The translations under genes and the position numbers were made by a program. Below are positions 28,962 to 38,241 of a stretch of DNA of 64,000 nt, in pieces. The notes below the pieces were generated by a model. The model saw only the letters and a program-made list of their open reading frames with translations. It did not search any database and was not told where the DNA came from. Numbering within the stretch: the stretch's first letter is position 1; every line of letters begins with the position of its first letter. The DNA is from Roseomonas sp. (lineage in GTDB: Bacteria; Pseudomonadota; Alphaproteobacteria; Acetobacterales; Acetobacteraceae): positions 1 through 64,000 of the forward strand of contig JADCFX010000061.1 in the NCBI GenBank assembly GCA_020249285.1, written 5' to 3'.

Positions 28962-30353
28962 ATGAGCGCGCCTGTCCCCTCCCTCGCGGAAGCCTCGGCG
29001 GGCATTGCCGCCGGCACGCTTTCGCCCGTGGCGCTGACGGAAGCCGCTCTTGCGCGGATTGCAGCGCTTGACCCCAAGCTGAATGCCTTCATCACCCTGA
29101 CCGCGGATCGCGCACGCCGCGCGGCGGCAGCGGCTGAGGCCGAAATCAAGGCTGGCAAAAAGCGTGGGCCACTGCATGGCATTCCTTATGCACTCAAGGA
29201 TATCTATGATGTCGCCGGGGTGCGCACCACAGCGCACTCCAAGCTGTTGATTGATAATGTTGCGAAGGAGGACGCGACCACCACCGCCAAGCTGGAAGCG
29301 GCGGGGATGGTGTTGCTCGGCAAGCTTTCGACGCATGAATTCGCCCGCGGCGGGCCGACAGACGTGCTGCCCTTTCCCAATGCAAAAAACCCCTGGAACA
29401 CAGCGCATTTCGCCGGCGGGTCCAGCAGCGGTTCCGGTGTTGCGGTCGCGTCCGGCATGGTCGGGCTTGCCATGGGCAGCGATACCGGCGGTTCCATCCG
29501 CTTGCCGGCCACGTTTTGCGGCGTGGTGGGGATGAAGGCGACCTATGGCGTGATCAGCCGGCGCGGTGTGGTGCCCCTTTCCTTCACACTTGATCATGCC
29601 GGGCCGCTGACCCGCACGGTGGAAGATTGCGCTTTGGCGATGCAGGTGCTGGCTGGGTATGATCCGGGTGATCCGGGATCGGCGCGTGAAGCCGTGCCGG
29701 ATTACAGCGCGGATTTGCACAAGGGTGTCGCGGGGCTGACCATTGGCCGGGCACGCGCTTACGATATTGAAGCGGGCGTGGATGCGGAAATGATGGCGGC
29801 GGTGGATGCGGCGGCCGAAAAATGGCGCGCGATGGGCGCGAAAGTCGTTGATGTGGCGCTGCCGAGCAAGCAGCGCATGGATGCCTGCATTCAAACCATC
29901 TTGCTGGCCGAAGGCTTCGCCATTCATGGCGAATGGCTACGTATCCGCCCGCAGGATTATGGCCGCGTCACGCGCGAACGCCTGATGATGGGCGCTTTCG
30001 TCACCGGCGGCGAATATGTCCAGGCGCAGCGCCTGCGCCGCATTATCACCGCTGAGGTAGATGCGGTTCTAGCCGGTTGCGATGCCATTTTATGTGCCGG
30101 CAATCCCACTGCCGCGCCGCGCGTGGTGGATGTGGATGAGGGGCCCTTCCGCCGGTCCCACCCGATAACCGGCCCCTTTAACGCCACCGGCCATCCGGGG
30201 CTGGCGCTGCCCTGCGGTTTTGGCGCTTCGGGCCTGCCACTTGGGTTGCAATTGATCGGGCGGAGTTATGGGGAAGCCATGCTGCTGCGCATCGCGCACG
30301 CCTATGAACAGGCAGCAGGGTGGATGGCGCGGCGGCCTGACTTGCCGGCGTGA
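28962..30353 (+). CDS. amidase signature family amidohydrolase
   Basis: Amidase of 463 residues with the Ser-cisSer-Lys machinery: K79 in YALKD, the loop GGSSSGS at 152-158, and nucleophile S178 in DTGGSIR. It hydrolyses an amide, by analogy with AtzE or GatA-like amidases; the substrate is unknown. Its position directly after an AtzG-like gene and overlapping an MFS gene by four bases points to a small amide-utilisation operon with dedicated transport. A GatA role is unlikely because gatB/gatC are absent. Confidence 0.92.
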   Translation: MSAPVPSLAEASAGIAAGTLSPVALTEAALARIAALDPKLNAFITLTADRARRAAAAAEAEIKAGKKRGPLHGIPYALKDIYDVAGVRTTAHSKLLIDNVAKEDATTTAKLEAAGMVLLGKLSTHEFARGGPTDVLPFPNAKNPWNTAHFAGGSSSGSGVAVASGMVGLAMGSDTGGSIRLPATFCGVVGMKATYGVISRRGVVPLSFTLDHAGPLTRTVEDCALAMQVLAGYDPGDPGSAREAVPDYSADLHKGVAGLTIGRARAYDIEAGVDAEMMAAVDAAAEKWRAMGAKVVDVALPSKQRMDACIQTILLAEGFAIHGEWLRIRPQDYGRVTRERLMMGAFVTGGEYVQAQRLRRIITAEVDAVLAGCDAILCAGNPTAAPRVVDVDEGPFRRSHPITGPFNATGHPGLALPCGFGASGLPLGLQLIGRSYGEAMLLRIAHAYEQAAGWMARRPDLPA

Positions 30354-31483
30354 CACCCGCCACGCTCACCGCGCTTTCCGGCACGGCGGCTACCTGCACC
30401 GGGATCGGCCTTGCGCGCTTTGCCTATGTGCCGCTGTTTCCGGCCATGGTCGCGGCTGGCTGGGTGGATGGTGCAGAGGCAGGACTTCTCGGTGCGCTTA
30501 ACCTGACGGGTTATCTGATCGGGGTTGGGGCGGCGCGCGCCGTGGCGCGGCGCATTACCGTGCCGCGTGCGCTGGATGTTGGCATGGCATTCGCGGTATT
30601 GGCATTTGCCGCTTGCGCCTGGCATGGCGGCTTGGCCTGGCTTGGATTTTGGCGCTGCCTGGCGGGGATTTCGGGCGGCATGTTGATGGGCTTGGCGGGG
30701 CCTTCCGTGCAGGCGGTGACGCCGCCAGAGCGTAGGGGCCGCGCCGGGGGTATGGTGCTGTTTGGTGTCGGCGGCGGCATTACGCTTGGCGCGTTACTTG
30801 TGCCAATCCTGCTGCAAGGCGGCGTAGCGCTCGCCTGGCTTGGGCTTGCGATAGTGGTCTTGCTGCTTTGGTTAGTCATGCGCCCGCATTGGCCGCGTCC
30901 GCCAGCGGCGGAAACCGCCCCAGAAGGCCGCGCACCGCCGGCTTATGGCATCACTATCGCCTATGCGCTGTCCGGCGCGGGGTTGGTGCCGCCAATGCTC
31001 TACCTTTCGGACCTTGCGGCGCGGGGCAGGGGGCTTGGGGTGGAATTGGGCGCGGGCATGTGGGTGTTGTTTGGTCTGGGCTGCATCAGCGGCGCGCTTC
31101 TGGGGGGCAGGGCAGTGGATCGCTGGGGTGGGCGTTTCGCCATTTTCCTTTGGATGATCATCCAAAGCGCGGCGCTGGCGCTGGCCCTACCTCAGGCGCT
31201 TTGGGTACTGGTGCCGCTCGGGCTGGTTTCGGGCCTTGCCGCGCTTGGCATCACCACCGTTGCCTTGGCGGCAGCACGCGAAAGGGCCGGCGCGCTCGCT
31301 GGCGTGATCTGGGTACGCGTGACGGCGAGCTTTGCCGTGGCGCAGGCGGTGGCTGGTTTTGCCCTGGCGGCGCTATTTCGCGCGACCGATGAAAGCCACG
31401 CCGCGGTATTTGCTGCGGGGCTGGTGCTGACACTCGCGGGTTTGGTGGTGGCCTGGGCGGATTGGCGCTGGCGGTGGGCGTAA
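30350..31483 (+). CDS. YbfB/YjiJ family MFS transporter
   Basis: Membrane protein of 377 residues with about 11-12 hydrophobic helices. The N-terminal GIGLARFAYVPLFPAMVAAGW is characteristic of the YbfB/YjiJ branch. GTG at 30350 overlaps the amidase stop by four bases (GTGA). It probably moves the amidase substrate or product across the inner membrane (inference from the operon). Its stop is four bases from the stop of the convergent amidohydrolase gene. Confidence 0.9.
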   Translation: MTPATLTALSGTAATCTGIGLARFAYVPLFPAMVAAGWVDGAEAGLLGALNLTGYLIGVGAARAVARRITVPRALDVGMAFAVLAFAACAWHGGLAWLGFWRCLAGISGGMLMGLAGPSVQAVTPPERRGRAGGMVLFGVGGGITLGALLVPILLQGGVALAWLGLAIVVLLLWLVMRPHWPRPPAAETAPEGRAPPAYGITIAYALSGAGLVPPMLYLSDLAARGRGLGVELGAGMWVLFGLGCISGALLGGRAVDRWGGRFAIFLWMIIQSAALALALPQALWVLVPLGLVSGLAALGITTVALAAARERAGALAGVIWVRVTASFAVAQAVAGFALAALFRATDESHAAVFAAGLVLTLAGLVVAWADWRWRWA

Positions 31484-31487
31484 ACCG

Positions 31488-32942
31488 TTACGCCCGCCCA
31501 CGGGTCACAAGACGTCCCGGCTTTTCCCCGGTTGCTCCCTTGCCGGCGACAAAGGTGGAAACACCATTGGCCCAGACTTCTTCAATCCCGGCGCTTTCCT
31601 GCTTCGGGTTTTCAAAGGTGGCGCGGTCAATCACCGTCTCCGGATCGAACATCACCAAATCCGCATAAGAGCCTTCGCGGATCACGCCGCGATCCACCAT
31701 GCCGAAAACCGCCGCCGGGCGCCCGGTCATTTTATGCACGGCAGTCTCCAGGCTGAACAACCGCAATTCGCGCGCATAAAGCCCCAGCACGCGCGGGAAA
31801 GTGCCCCAAAGCCGCGGATGCGGGTGCGCATCATGCGGAATGCCGTCAGAGCCAATCACCGACATCGGATGCGCCATGATGCGGCGCACATCGGCTTCAT
31901 CCATCTGAAAGGTGATCTGGCCCGCCGGCAGCAGGCGTTCAGCCGCCATGCGGATATCCGTATTCCAGCCGCGCGCAATGTCGGACAAATACTTGCCAGC
32001 CATTTCCGGATGCGGGATGGACCAGGTGATCATCACCTTCACATCATCGCGCAGCCGGTCGGGCATTAGCACGGTGGAGCCCGCCGGATAGGGATAGACA
32101 TCAAAGCAGACTTCCTGGCTTTGCGCATAGGCATCAATCAGCGCAAGCGTCTGATTGGACCGCCCGTAGTTTTCCGGCATGGAGCATTTATGGTGGCTGA
32201 TCCAAACCGGGCAGCCGACACGATCACCGATTTTCAGCGTTTCTTCGATGGAAGCGCAAACGCGATCCGCCTCATCACGCATATGGGTCACATAGATGCC
32301 GCCATAGGCGCGTAAAGGTTCAGCAACCGCGATCACTTCTTCCGTGGTCGCGTGCATATTCAGCGGATAATAAAGGCCGGTGGAAAAGCCCGAAGCGCCT
32401 TCCGCCAAGGATTGCTTCACCCGCAGCCGCATACGTTCGATTTCGCCATCATTGGCAACGCGCATCACATCGCCATCCATGGCTTCCACGCGCATGGTCT
32501 GGTGGCCGACCAGCGCATAGGTATTCACTTCCGAGCCCTGCTTTTTCAGCTCATGCGCGTAATCACCGAAACTATCGAAGCGCCACCAGCCATCTTCGCC
32601 AATCAAATCCAGCGGCGGCGGCGGGCGCTTGGTGAAACGCGCAGGCGAAAGGCTGACACCGCAATTGCCAACCACCACAGTTGTCACACCCTGGCTGATC
32701 TTGCAGGTCATGCAGGCGGGCCCGCACAGCACGGCGCGGTCATCATGCGTGTGGCTGTCAATGAAGCCGGGTGCGACTGCCTTGCCGCCCGCCATCACTT
32801 CGCGGTCGGCGCTGGCGCCGCCCAAATCACCCACCGCCACAATACGGTCGCCAGACACACCAATATCCCCAATTCGGCTTGCGCCGCCGGTGCCATCAAT
32901 GATGGTCGCATCGCGGATGATCAGATCGCAGCGGAGAGCCAT
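31488..32942 (-). CDS. N-acyl-D-amino-acid deacylase-like amidohydrolase
   Basis: Metal-dependent amidohydrolase of 484 residues. The N-terminal beta-sandwich segment LIIRDATIIDGTGG leads to the metal site PGFIDSHTHDD. HMRDEAD, WISHHKCSMPENYG and IGSDGIPHDAHPHPR supply the other metal and catalytic residues typical of D-aminoacylases. The C-terminus returns to the small domain (GSYADLVMFDPETV). It cleaves an N-acyl or cyclic amide bond, exact substrate unknown. It lies on the same strand 96 bases after the last of the four tandem paralogues. Confidence 0.9.
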   Translation of the reverse strand: MALRCDLIIRDATIIDGTGGASRIGDIGVSGDRIVAVGDLGGASADREVMAGGKAVAPGFIDSHTHDDRAVLCGPACMTCKISQGVTTVVVGNCGVSLSPARFTKRPPPPLDLIGEDGWWRFDSFGDYAHELKKQGSEVNTYALVGHQTMRVEAMDGDVMRVANDGEIERMRLRVKQSLAEGASGFSTGLYYPLNMHATTEEVIAVAEPLRAYGGIYVTHMRDEADRVCASIEETLKIGDRVGCPVWISHHKCSMPENYGRSNQTLALIDAYAQSQEVCFDVYPYPAGSTVLMPDRLRDDVKVMITWSIPHPEMAGKYLSDIARGWNTDIRMAAERLLPAGQITFQMDEADVRRIMAHPMSVIGSDGIPHDAHPHPRLWGTFPRVLGLYARELRLFSLETAVHKMTGRPAAVFGMVDRGVIREGSYADLVMFDPETVIDRATFENPKQESAGIEEVWANGVSTFVAGKGATGEKPGRLVTRGRA

Positions 32943-33038
32943 GGCGCAGTCCTGGGATGGGATGTTGCTGATCGAGGCATCATGACGCAGCGGCCGGCTT
33001 CAGGAAACCCCATATGCTGACCTTGGCCTTGCCGCGCA

Positions 33039-35483
33039 TTATTTGCGGTGTGCGGAGGCGGGCGCAGCCAGTTCCATGGCCTTTTCAGCGCCCAACAGGA
33101 TATCGGCGATCCTAATCACATCATGGCGCTGCAGCCCGCCACCATCCAGCCCATTCAAAATGGATCTAAGCTTCACAGCGTGGCTGACTTTTAGCTTGTC
33201 GAAGGCTTCAAAGCGCCCGGCACGGCGCCCGGCTTCTTCCAAGCGCCCGAGCGCCCGCGCCAGAATCTCAATATTCAGTACAACAGCAGCTCGGCGCTTG
33301 GCATTGGGTTCGTTTAGGGCAGGCAAGAATTGACGTTGGATGATCTGCTGCGTGACTTCCTTGATCGCCTCTCCGATATCCTGCATAAGCGGAGTGATCA
33401 CGGCCTGCCGCTCCTTGCTGCGACCCGACAATAAGTTTTCGAATTCCTTGAGTAGTGCAACATATTCCGCCGCGATATGCGCAGCGCGCACCGGGTCCTC
33501 GGCCGGTAGTATCGGCAAGGGAGCAGTCTGCAATTCCCTCAGCTTCTCATCGGCAATGTTGCTGGCAATCGGGGATAGCCTTGCCGCAGTCGCCAATACG
33601 GACCCCGGGCTTTGCGCCCGATCGAGCAGGCTCAATAGGGCGATGCTGAAAACGGCCTCCCCCTCCTCCGCGGGTCCTTTGAGCGCAGCTGCAACCAATT
33701 CGGACGACGGTCCAGAAAAGCAGGCGAGCTTCGCCTCCCAAATCCCATCCGCGTGGCGCCAAATGCCGGCCGCCAGCTCAAGCAATTGCTCGCTTTGCGC
33801 CGCATCAAGCCCAGCCGCCGGCAGGCCCTTTGGAAAGGAGAGGGTCGGCGCCAAGCGTGCGGCTTCGGCCCAAAGGGTCCGCCCCTCCGAGTCCACCTGA
33901 AGTACATCAAAAAAGCTACGGCCGCCAAGATTGGCGGAAATCTTCTCCGCCTCAGGCCCCATTGCGGCCCGAATCGCCTCGGAGATCGGCATCAGGGCCG
34001 GCCGCGGGAGTTTGGCGCTGCCCATGCTCCACTCCTTCAAGGGCACTACCGCACCGTCAAAGGGCAGAAACAGGATACGCGCAAAGGTAATGGGCCGGGG
34101 GGGGCGCAACAGCTTCAGGCGCGGACGCGCGGCTTCAATAATCGGGTCAAGCATCGTGCGGGAAGGCACTGCCTCAAGCACCGCCACAACCTGCTGCAGC
34201 ACCGAATCCGATGCCCTCGAAGCACGTTTTGAAATACGTGTAAGCGCATCCTCGCCCTTACCGCCCTCATCCGACCCTTGGGTTAGGGAACGGGTGGACT
34301 GCACCAAATAGGCTTCACGCAGCTTCTTCGCCTCGGACCCCAGCGAGATCGCATGCGTCCCGGTAAGTAGGGTTTCGTTCCGTGCGATGAATTCCAAGGG
34401 GCGACTGCGCCGCCAATCCAAGCCCTGGATCATGGCGGGCGACTCAAGGCGCAGGCTGGAACCACCTTCAGGAAAGCCAGCCCAGCCTTCAACTTCCTTT
34501 GGCAGCTCCGGCACCAGATGGCTCATTTCCCAGAAAGTCGCTTCTCGATCCGAAGGTTCTGATTGTCGCCACAAGGCGATGATGATGTCCCAGCCATCCA
34601 GCAGCCATTGCGGGCGGGATGCACGGCGCAGCACCGAGGCCTGATCGCGCTGCCAAGCACGCAGCAGGATGGTGGTATCATCAAGCACCCGATCAAGTTC
34701 ATTGATCGCAGCCTGGGTGCATATCAAGGTAAGCTTGGCCTTGCGCAGAAGGAACTCTGCGCGAAGCCCGCGCGCATTGTCGCGTCCGGGTGCAAGCCAT
34801 TGATCAATCTCTTTGATGAATGATTGCAACTCCGCCATCGCCGCCCGGGTATGCCCGGTGACCGAGTCGTCACGCTTGCCGAGCGGCATGAAAACGCTGG
34901 CAAGGGCCTCGATCGCGGCTTCCACCGCTTCTGTCGTCATGGAATAGCGCTTCGCGATACGCGCGACTGCCTTGCCAATGCGGGGGCGAAGATAAATCAG
35001 GCTTTCCTGTTCCGGTGGTACTTTTGCCTCAGCCGGAAGCTCGGTGCGGCGTATCAGGTCAGTCAGCAGCAGAAAAAACATACGTCGCAGGGCGGTGGTA
35101 TCGGCAGTCTTCTGTTCATCTGCCCATGCTATTGCAGCGCGCCCGCGCCAGCCCTCTGCGGCGATGGCGATCATCGCTTCGCGTATTTTCTCCGGCGCAA
35201 AATCCGACAGTTCCCGCAATTTCTGCCATAACGCCTGATCATGAGCTGTCAGCCCCGGGGCTGCGAGTAGTTTTGCGCCCGGCAGCGGGCTAATGTCCGG
35301 CTGTCCCGATGGATTGGCCAGGATCAGGTCCGGGGGGCCACCTGCGCGGGGCCGCGGAAGGCGTGCCCCGAATAGCTGCGGCGTCGTGAAGGCCACAATG
35401 GCGCCCCGTTCCGCAAATCCCGCGGGATCAGCATGGGGTTGCAGAGCCGGTTTCGACGATTGAGGACCTAGGCTTGCTGACAT
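33039..35483 (-). CDS. tandem paralogue 4 of an unrecognised ~810-residue family
   Basis: Protein of 814 residues, no known domain recognised. It shares the order of motif blocks of its three upstream relatives: RGAIVAFTTPQLFGAR near the N-terminus, QWLLDGW and LPKEVEGW in the middle, then DWRRSRPLEFIARNE. LRPPRPITFARILFLPFDGA, EGRTLWAEAARLA, ELAAGIWRHADGIW and a terminal RIADILLGAE complete the set. Its N-terminal block is the most degenerate: the LPW and PTL-D-LW motifs of the others are replaced by LPG and GLTAHDQALW. No signal peptide or membrane helix is seen; the body looks helical and cytoplasmic. It is last of the four, 123 bases after paralogue 3. Confidence 0.85.
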   Translation of the reverse strand: MSASLGPQSSKPALQPHADPAGFAERGAIVAFTTPQLFGARLPRPRAGGPPDLILANPSGQPDISPLPGAKLLAAPGLTAHDQALWQKLRELSDFAPEKIREAMIAIAAEGWRGRAAIAWADEQKTADTTALRRMFFLLLTDLIRRTELPAEAKVPPEQESLIYLRPRIGKAVARIAKRYSMTTEAVEAAIEALASVFMPLGKRDDSVTGHTRAAMAELQSFIKEIDQWLAPGRDNARGLRAEFLLRKAKLTLICTQAAINELDRVLDDTTILLRAWQRDQASVLRRASRPQWLLDGWDIIIALWRQSEPSDREATFWEMSHLVPELPKEVEGWAGFPEGGSSLRLESPAMIQGLDWRRSRPLEFIARNETLLTGTHAISLGSEAKKLREAYLVQSTRSLTQGSDEGGKGEDALTRISKRASRASDSVLQQVVAVLEAVPSRTMLDPIIEAARPRLKLLRPPRPITFARILFLPFDGAVVPLKEWSMGSAKLPRPALMPISEAIRAAMGPEAEKISANLGGRSFFDVLQVDSEGRTLWAEAARLAPTLSFPKGLPAAGLDAAQSEQLLELAAGIWRHADGIWEAKLACFSGPSSELVAAALKGPAEEGEAVFSIALLSLLDRAQSPGSVLATAARLSPIASNIADEKLRELQTAPLPILPAEDPVRAAHIAAEYVALLKEFENLLSGRSKERQAVITPLMQDIGEAIKEVTQQIIQRQFLPALNEPNAKRRAAVVLNIEILARALGRLEEAGRRAGRFEAFDKLKVSHAVKLRSILNGLDGGGLQRHDVIRIADILLGAEKAMELAAPASAHRK

Positions 35484-35606
35484 GACCCTTGGTTACGTTT
35501 GAGGGGACCCGGAAATGACCGAGCTAACGGTTGATTGAGAAGTTTAGGCGATCCTTGGCGCTTGGCCAAGCGTTCTTCCGGGGGCGGGAGAAGGCTTCAG
35601 TCTGGA

Positions 35607-38069
35607 TCAGCCAAGATAGGCCAGCGCTGCCTCTGGCCCCAGAAGAATTTCCGCCAATCGCGCCAGATCAAGCCGTGTCATGCCGCCTGGTTCAAGGGCC
35701 CGTCTGGCCGCCTCAAGCGCGGCGGCGATACGCTGGGCGGCACCATCATACCCGTGGTCAAGGCCGTAACGCCGGCCTATGGATTCGATGCGCCGCAGGG
35801 CGCGTGCCTGGCGTTCTACAGCCAGTATGAGTTCTGGCGTCGCTGCGGCGGATAAGGACGGCAATTGACGAAGAATATGGGTTTCAAGCCCATCCTCATA
35901 GGCTAGCCGACAGGTTACTTCAGCTTCCTGACGTAGCTGCACCAATCTTGCACCACGGCGCGGATTGCGCGTGGTAGGCGCATTTTCAAGATCCTGAAAC
36001 GCCCGCCCAAAGGCTTCAGCGAAGGAGGCTGCGGCGATAAGGTCTTCACTAGGGAGTTGGACGCGCGCCCTTTCCAACCACTCATCTACGGCCGTATCGG
36101 CGATGCTGGCTGCTTTGTCCGAAAGCCTTGCGGCTTCCCTGGCGACCTGACCCGGGCTTGTTGCCTTTAGCATTAGCGTTGCCAGCGCCATGGTAAAGGC
36201 TGGTGAAACTTCATCGGCCATGGGCGCAAGGGCGGCGCGCACCGCGTCATCCGGCGGTCCCCATCCTGCCAGTTGCACCGCCGCCCAGATTGGCCCTGCA
36301 TGCCGCCATACACCCGCTGCGAGTTCCACCAGAGGTGCGAAATCATCAGGACGCAAGCCGGTTCGTTCCCAGCGCGGTCCGGGCGTGAGGTCAGACGCCA
36401 AACGCGCTGCCGCGGCCCAAAGGGGTCTGCCCGCGCGATCCACGTCTGCGATATCGTGAAAGAATTTTCCTTGGAAGGAGGCTTCTATTCGCTGGGCTTC
36501 CTGCCCCATAGCCATGCGAAGCGCCTCCGCAATGGGAGGCAGGGCGCAGCGTGGCAGGCGAGTGTCATCCCTTTGCCAATCCCTATTGTCGGAAATGGCG
36601 CCATCCAAAGGAAGAAAAAGCAGGCGCGTGAACTGAAGGCTGCGCGATGGCCTTATTTGCTTCAGCCTGGGGCGTGCTGCATCAAGCAGCCGATCCGCCT
36701 CAGAACGATCCGGCAGGCGGTCAAGGATTTCAATAACCTTAGCCAAAGCCATGTCAGATGCCGATGCAAGGGCATGAACAAAATGCCGCGTTTCAGCAAG
36801 CGGATTCCTGGCCCGCTGTTCATTCTTGCCGCCAATATCCTTGGCCTTTTCCCCGGAAAGCTTTGTGGTCTTGGTGGTAACGCCCATGCCGGGTCGTAAG
36901 ATATTCGACTTTTTTCCGATGATCGGCTTGCCACGCGTTTGGCCGCTACTGAAGCAGAGGTTTTCGTTCCGCGCGATCATATCAATCACGCATCCGCTCC
37001 GCCAATCTTCGAACTGATTAACAATTCTGACTTTGCGTCGTTCCTGCGCCATATCCGGCTGGAAGCCCAACCACCCAATGACCTCCTTGGGAAGGATTGG
37101 CGCCAGCACCGCCATTTCCATAATGGCGGTATTTTTGTCTGAAGGCTCGGCAGCATTCCAAATGCCAAGAAGCGTACCCCATCCGTCAAGCAGCCAATCA
37201 AGCCGCGTCAGTTCGTGAAGAATTTCTTGCCTGTCTTGCTGCCAAGCATGGATGGTGCCGAAAGTATCGCCCATCAAACTGTCTAACTGTTCGGCGGCAA
37301 TATAGGCACAATCAAGCGTCAATTGGAGCGATTTCTCCACGAGAGTCGAAGAACCAAAAGCTACATGTGCCGGCAAGTTGCTCCGCCAGCTTTCGATCGA
37401 CGCGGCCAGGGTCTGCAGTTCGGCAATCATCTGGCGTGACGGCGCCAGATTATTGTCCTGTGGCATACCCAGGCCATTAAATGCCCTTGCCAATTCCTCA
37501 AGTGCGGCGGCAACGGCTTCTGTCGTCATGCGAAGGCGCTGGGCGCAGGCCAGCACGGCGCGTTGGCCGCGTAAGGCGATCTGTCTAGGATCATCCAATT
37601 CCGGAGAGGGAAGGCCGGCTGCCTTCCCTTCCATTTGTTTAATAAGTCGCAACAAAAAACCAAAATTGATGCGCTTGGCACGGTCTTCACGCGACTGGCG
37701 CGCCTCATTCACCGCAAGGATCGCTGTGCGTCCGGCATGCCCTTCCATTGACGCGGTTTCCGCCGCATTGCGCACAATACCGGGGCTGAGGATGGGTTCG
37801 TCACGCAGCAGGCCCCAAAGACGCCGATCATGCAGCGTTGGAGCGCAAATCTCGGGAATGGATGCCCATGGAAGTATGTAGACTCCCTCTCCACCCGAAG
37901 GATTGGGGATCAATACCTCAAGACCATTGCCATCCTCCTGAGGGCGCGCGCGGGCGCCAAGTAATATTGGCGTGGTGAAGGGGACATTTACACCGCGATC
38001 AATAAAAGTCACCGGTTCATAGAGGTTTGGGCTTAGGTGATGGAGGTCATATGCGGGTTTGGCGTTCAC
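35607..38069 (-). CDS. tandem paralogue 3 of an unrecognised ~810-residue family
   Basis: Protein of 820 residues with all family blocks. These are RGVNVPFTTPILLGAR, NPSGGEGVYILPW followed by ICAPTLHDRRLW, DWLLDGWGTLLGIW with LPKEVIGWLG, and DWRSGCVIDMIARNE. RPSRSLQFTRLLFLPLDGA, AGRPLWAAAARLA, ELAAGVWRHAGPIW and LARLAEILLGPEA follow. A lysine-rich linker of low complexity separates the N-terminal and C-terminal halves (about residues 380-440). It is closest to paralogue 4 in the middle region (MTTEAV, EPSDK/EPSDR). The start is GTG 38069 with no ribosome binding site in the expected place, so translation may depend on another start or be weak. Function unknown. Confidence 0.87.
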   Translation of the reverse strand: MNAKPAYDLHHLSPNLYEPVTFIDRGVNVPFTTPILLGARARPQEDGNGLEVLIPNPSGGEGVYILPWASIPEICAPTLHDRRLWGLLRDEPILSPGIVRNAAETASMEGHAGRTAILAVNEARQSREDRAKRINFGFLLRLIKQMEGKAAGLPSPELDDPRQIALRGQRAVLACAQRLRMTTEAVAAALEELARAFNGLGMPQDNNLAPSRQMIAELQTLAASIESWRSNLPAHVAFGSSTLVEKSLQLTLDCAYIAAEQLDSLMGDTFGTIHAWQQDRQEILHELTRLDWLLDGWGTLLGIWNAAEPSDKNTAIMEMAVLAPILPKEVIGWLGFQPDMAQERRKVRIVNQFEDWRSGCVIDMIARNENLCFSSGQTRGKPIIGKKSNILRPGMGVTTKTTKLSGEKAKDIGGKNEQRARNPLAETRHFVHALASASDMALAKVIEILDRLPDRSEADRLLDAARPRLKQIRPSRSLQFTRLLFLPLDGAISDNRDWQRDDTRLPRCALPPIAEALRMAMGQEAQRIEASFQGKFFHDIADVDRAGRPLWAAAARLASDLTPGPRWERTGLRPDDFAPLVELAAGVWRHAGPIWAAVQLAGWGPPDDAVRAALAPMADEVSPAFTMALATLMLKATSPGQVAREAARLSDKAASIADTAVDEWLERARVQLPSEDLIAAASFAEAFGRAFQDLENAPTTRNPRRGARLVQLRQEAEVTCRLAYEDGLETHILRQLPSLSAAATPELILAVERQARALRRIESIGRRYGLDHGYDGAAQRIAAALEAARRALEPGGMTRLDLARLAEILLGPEAALAYLG

Positions 38070-38241
38070 GAGAAGGAGTTTTGCATGAAGTTCTTAAAAA
38101 TTCGGGAATGACCTGCTTGCGTAGAACAATACGATTACGCACCATGACGTGGTGAAAAGATACCGACCCAAATTACGGGGCGCTGCTTCATGGCCTATCT
38201 GCCGCTTAAGTGCGCAATGAAGCCGCTTTTTCACCTTATTT

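Noticed and set aside
38084..38110. AAGGAG followed by ATG on the plus strand in the gap between paralogues 2 and 3
   Set aside because: The frame stops after eight codons and nothing else supports a leader peptide.
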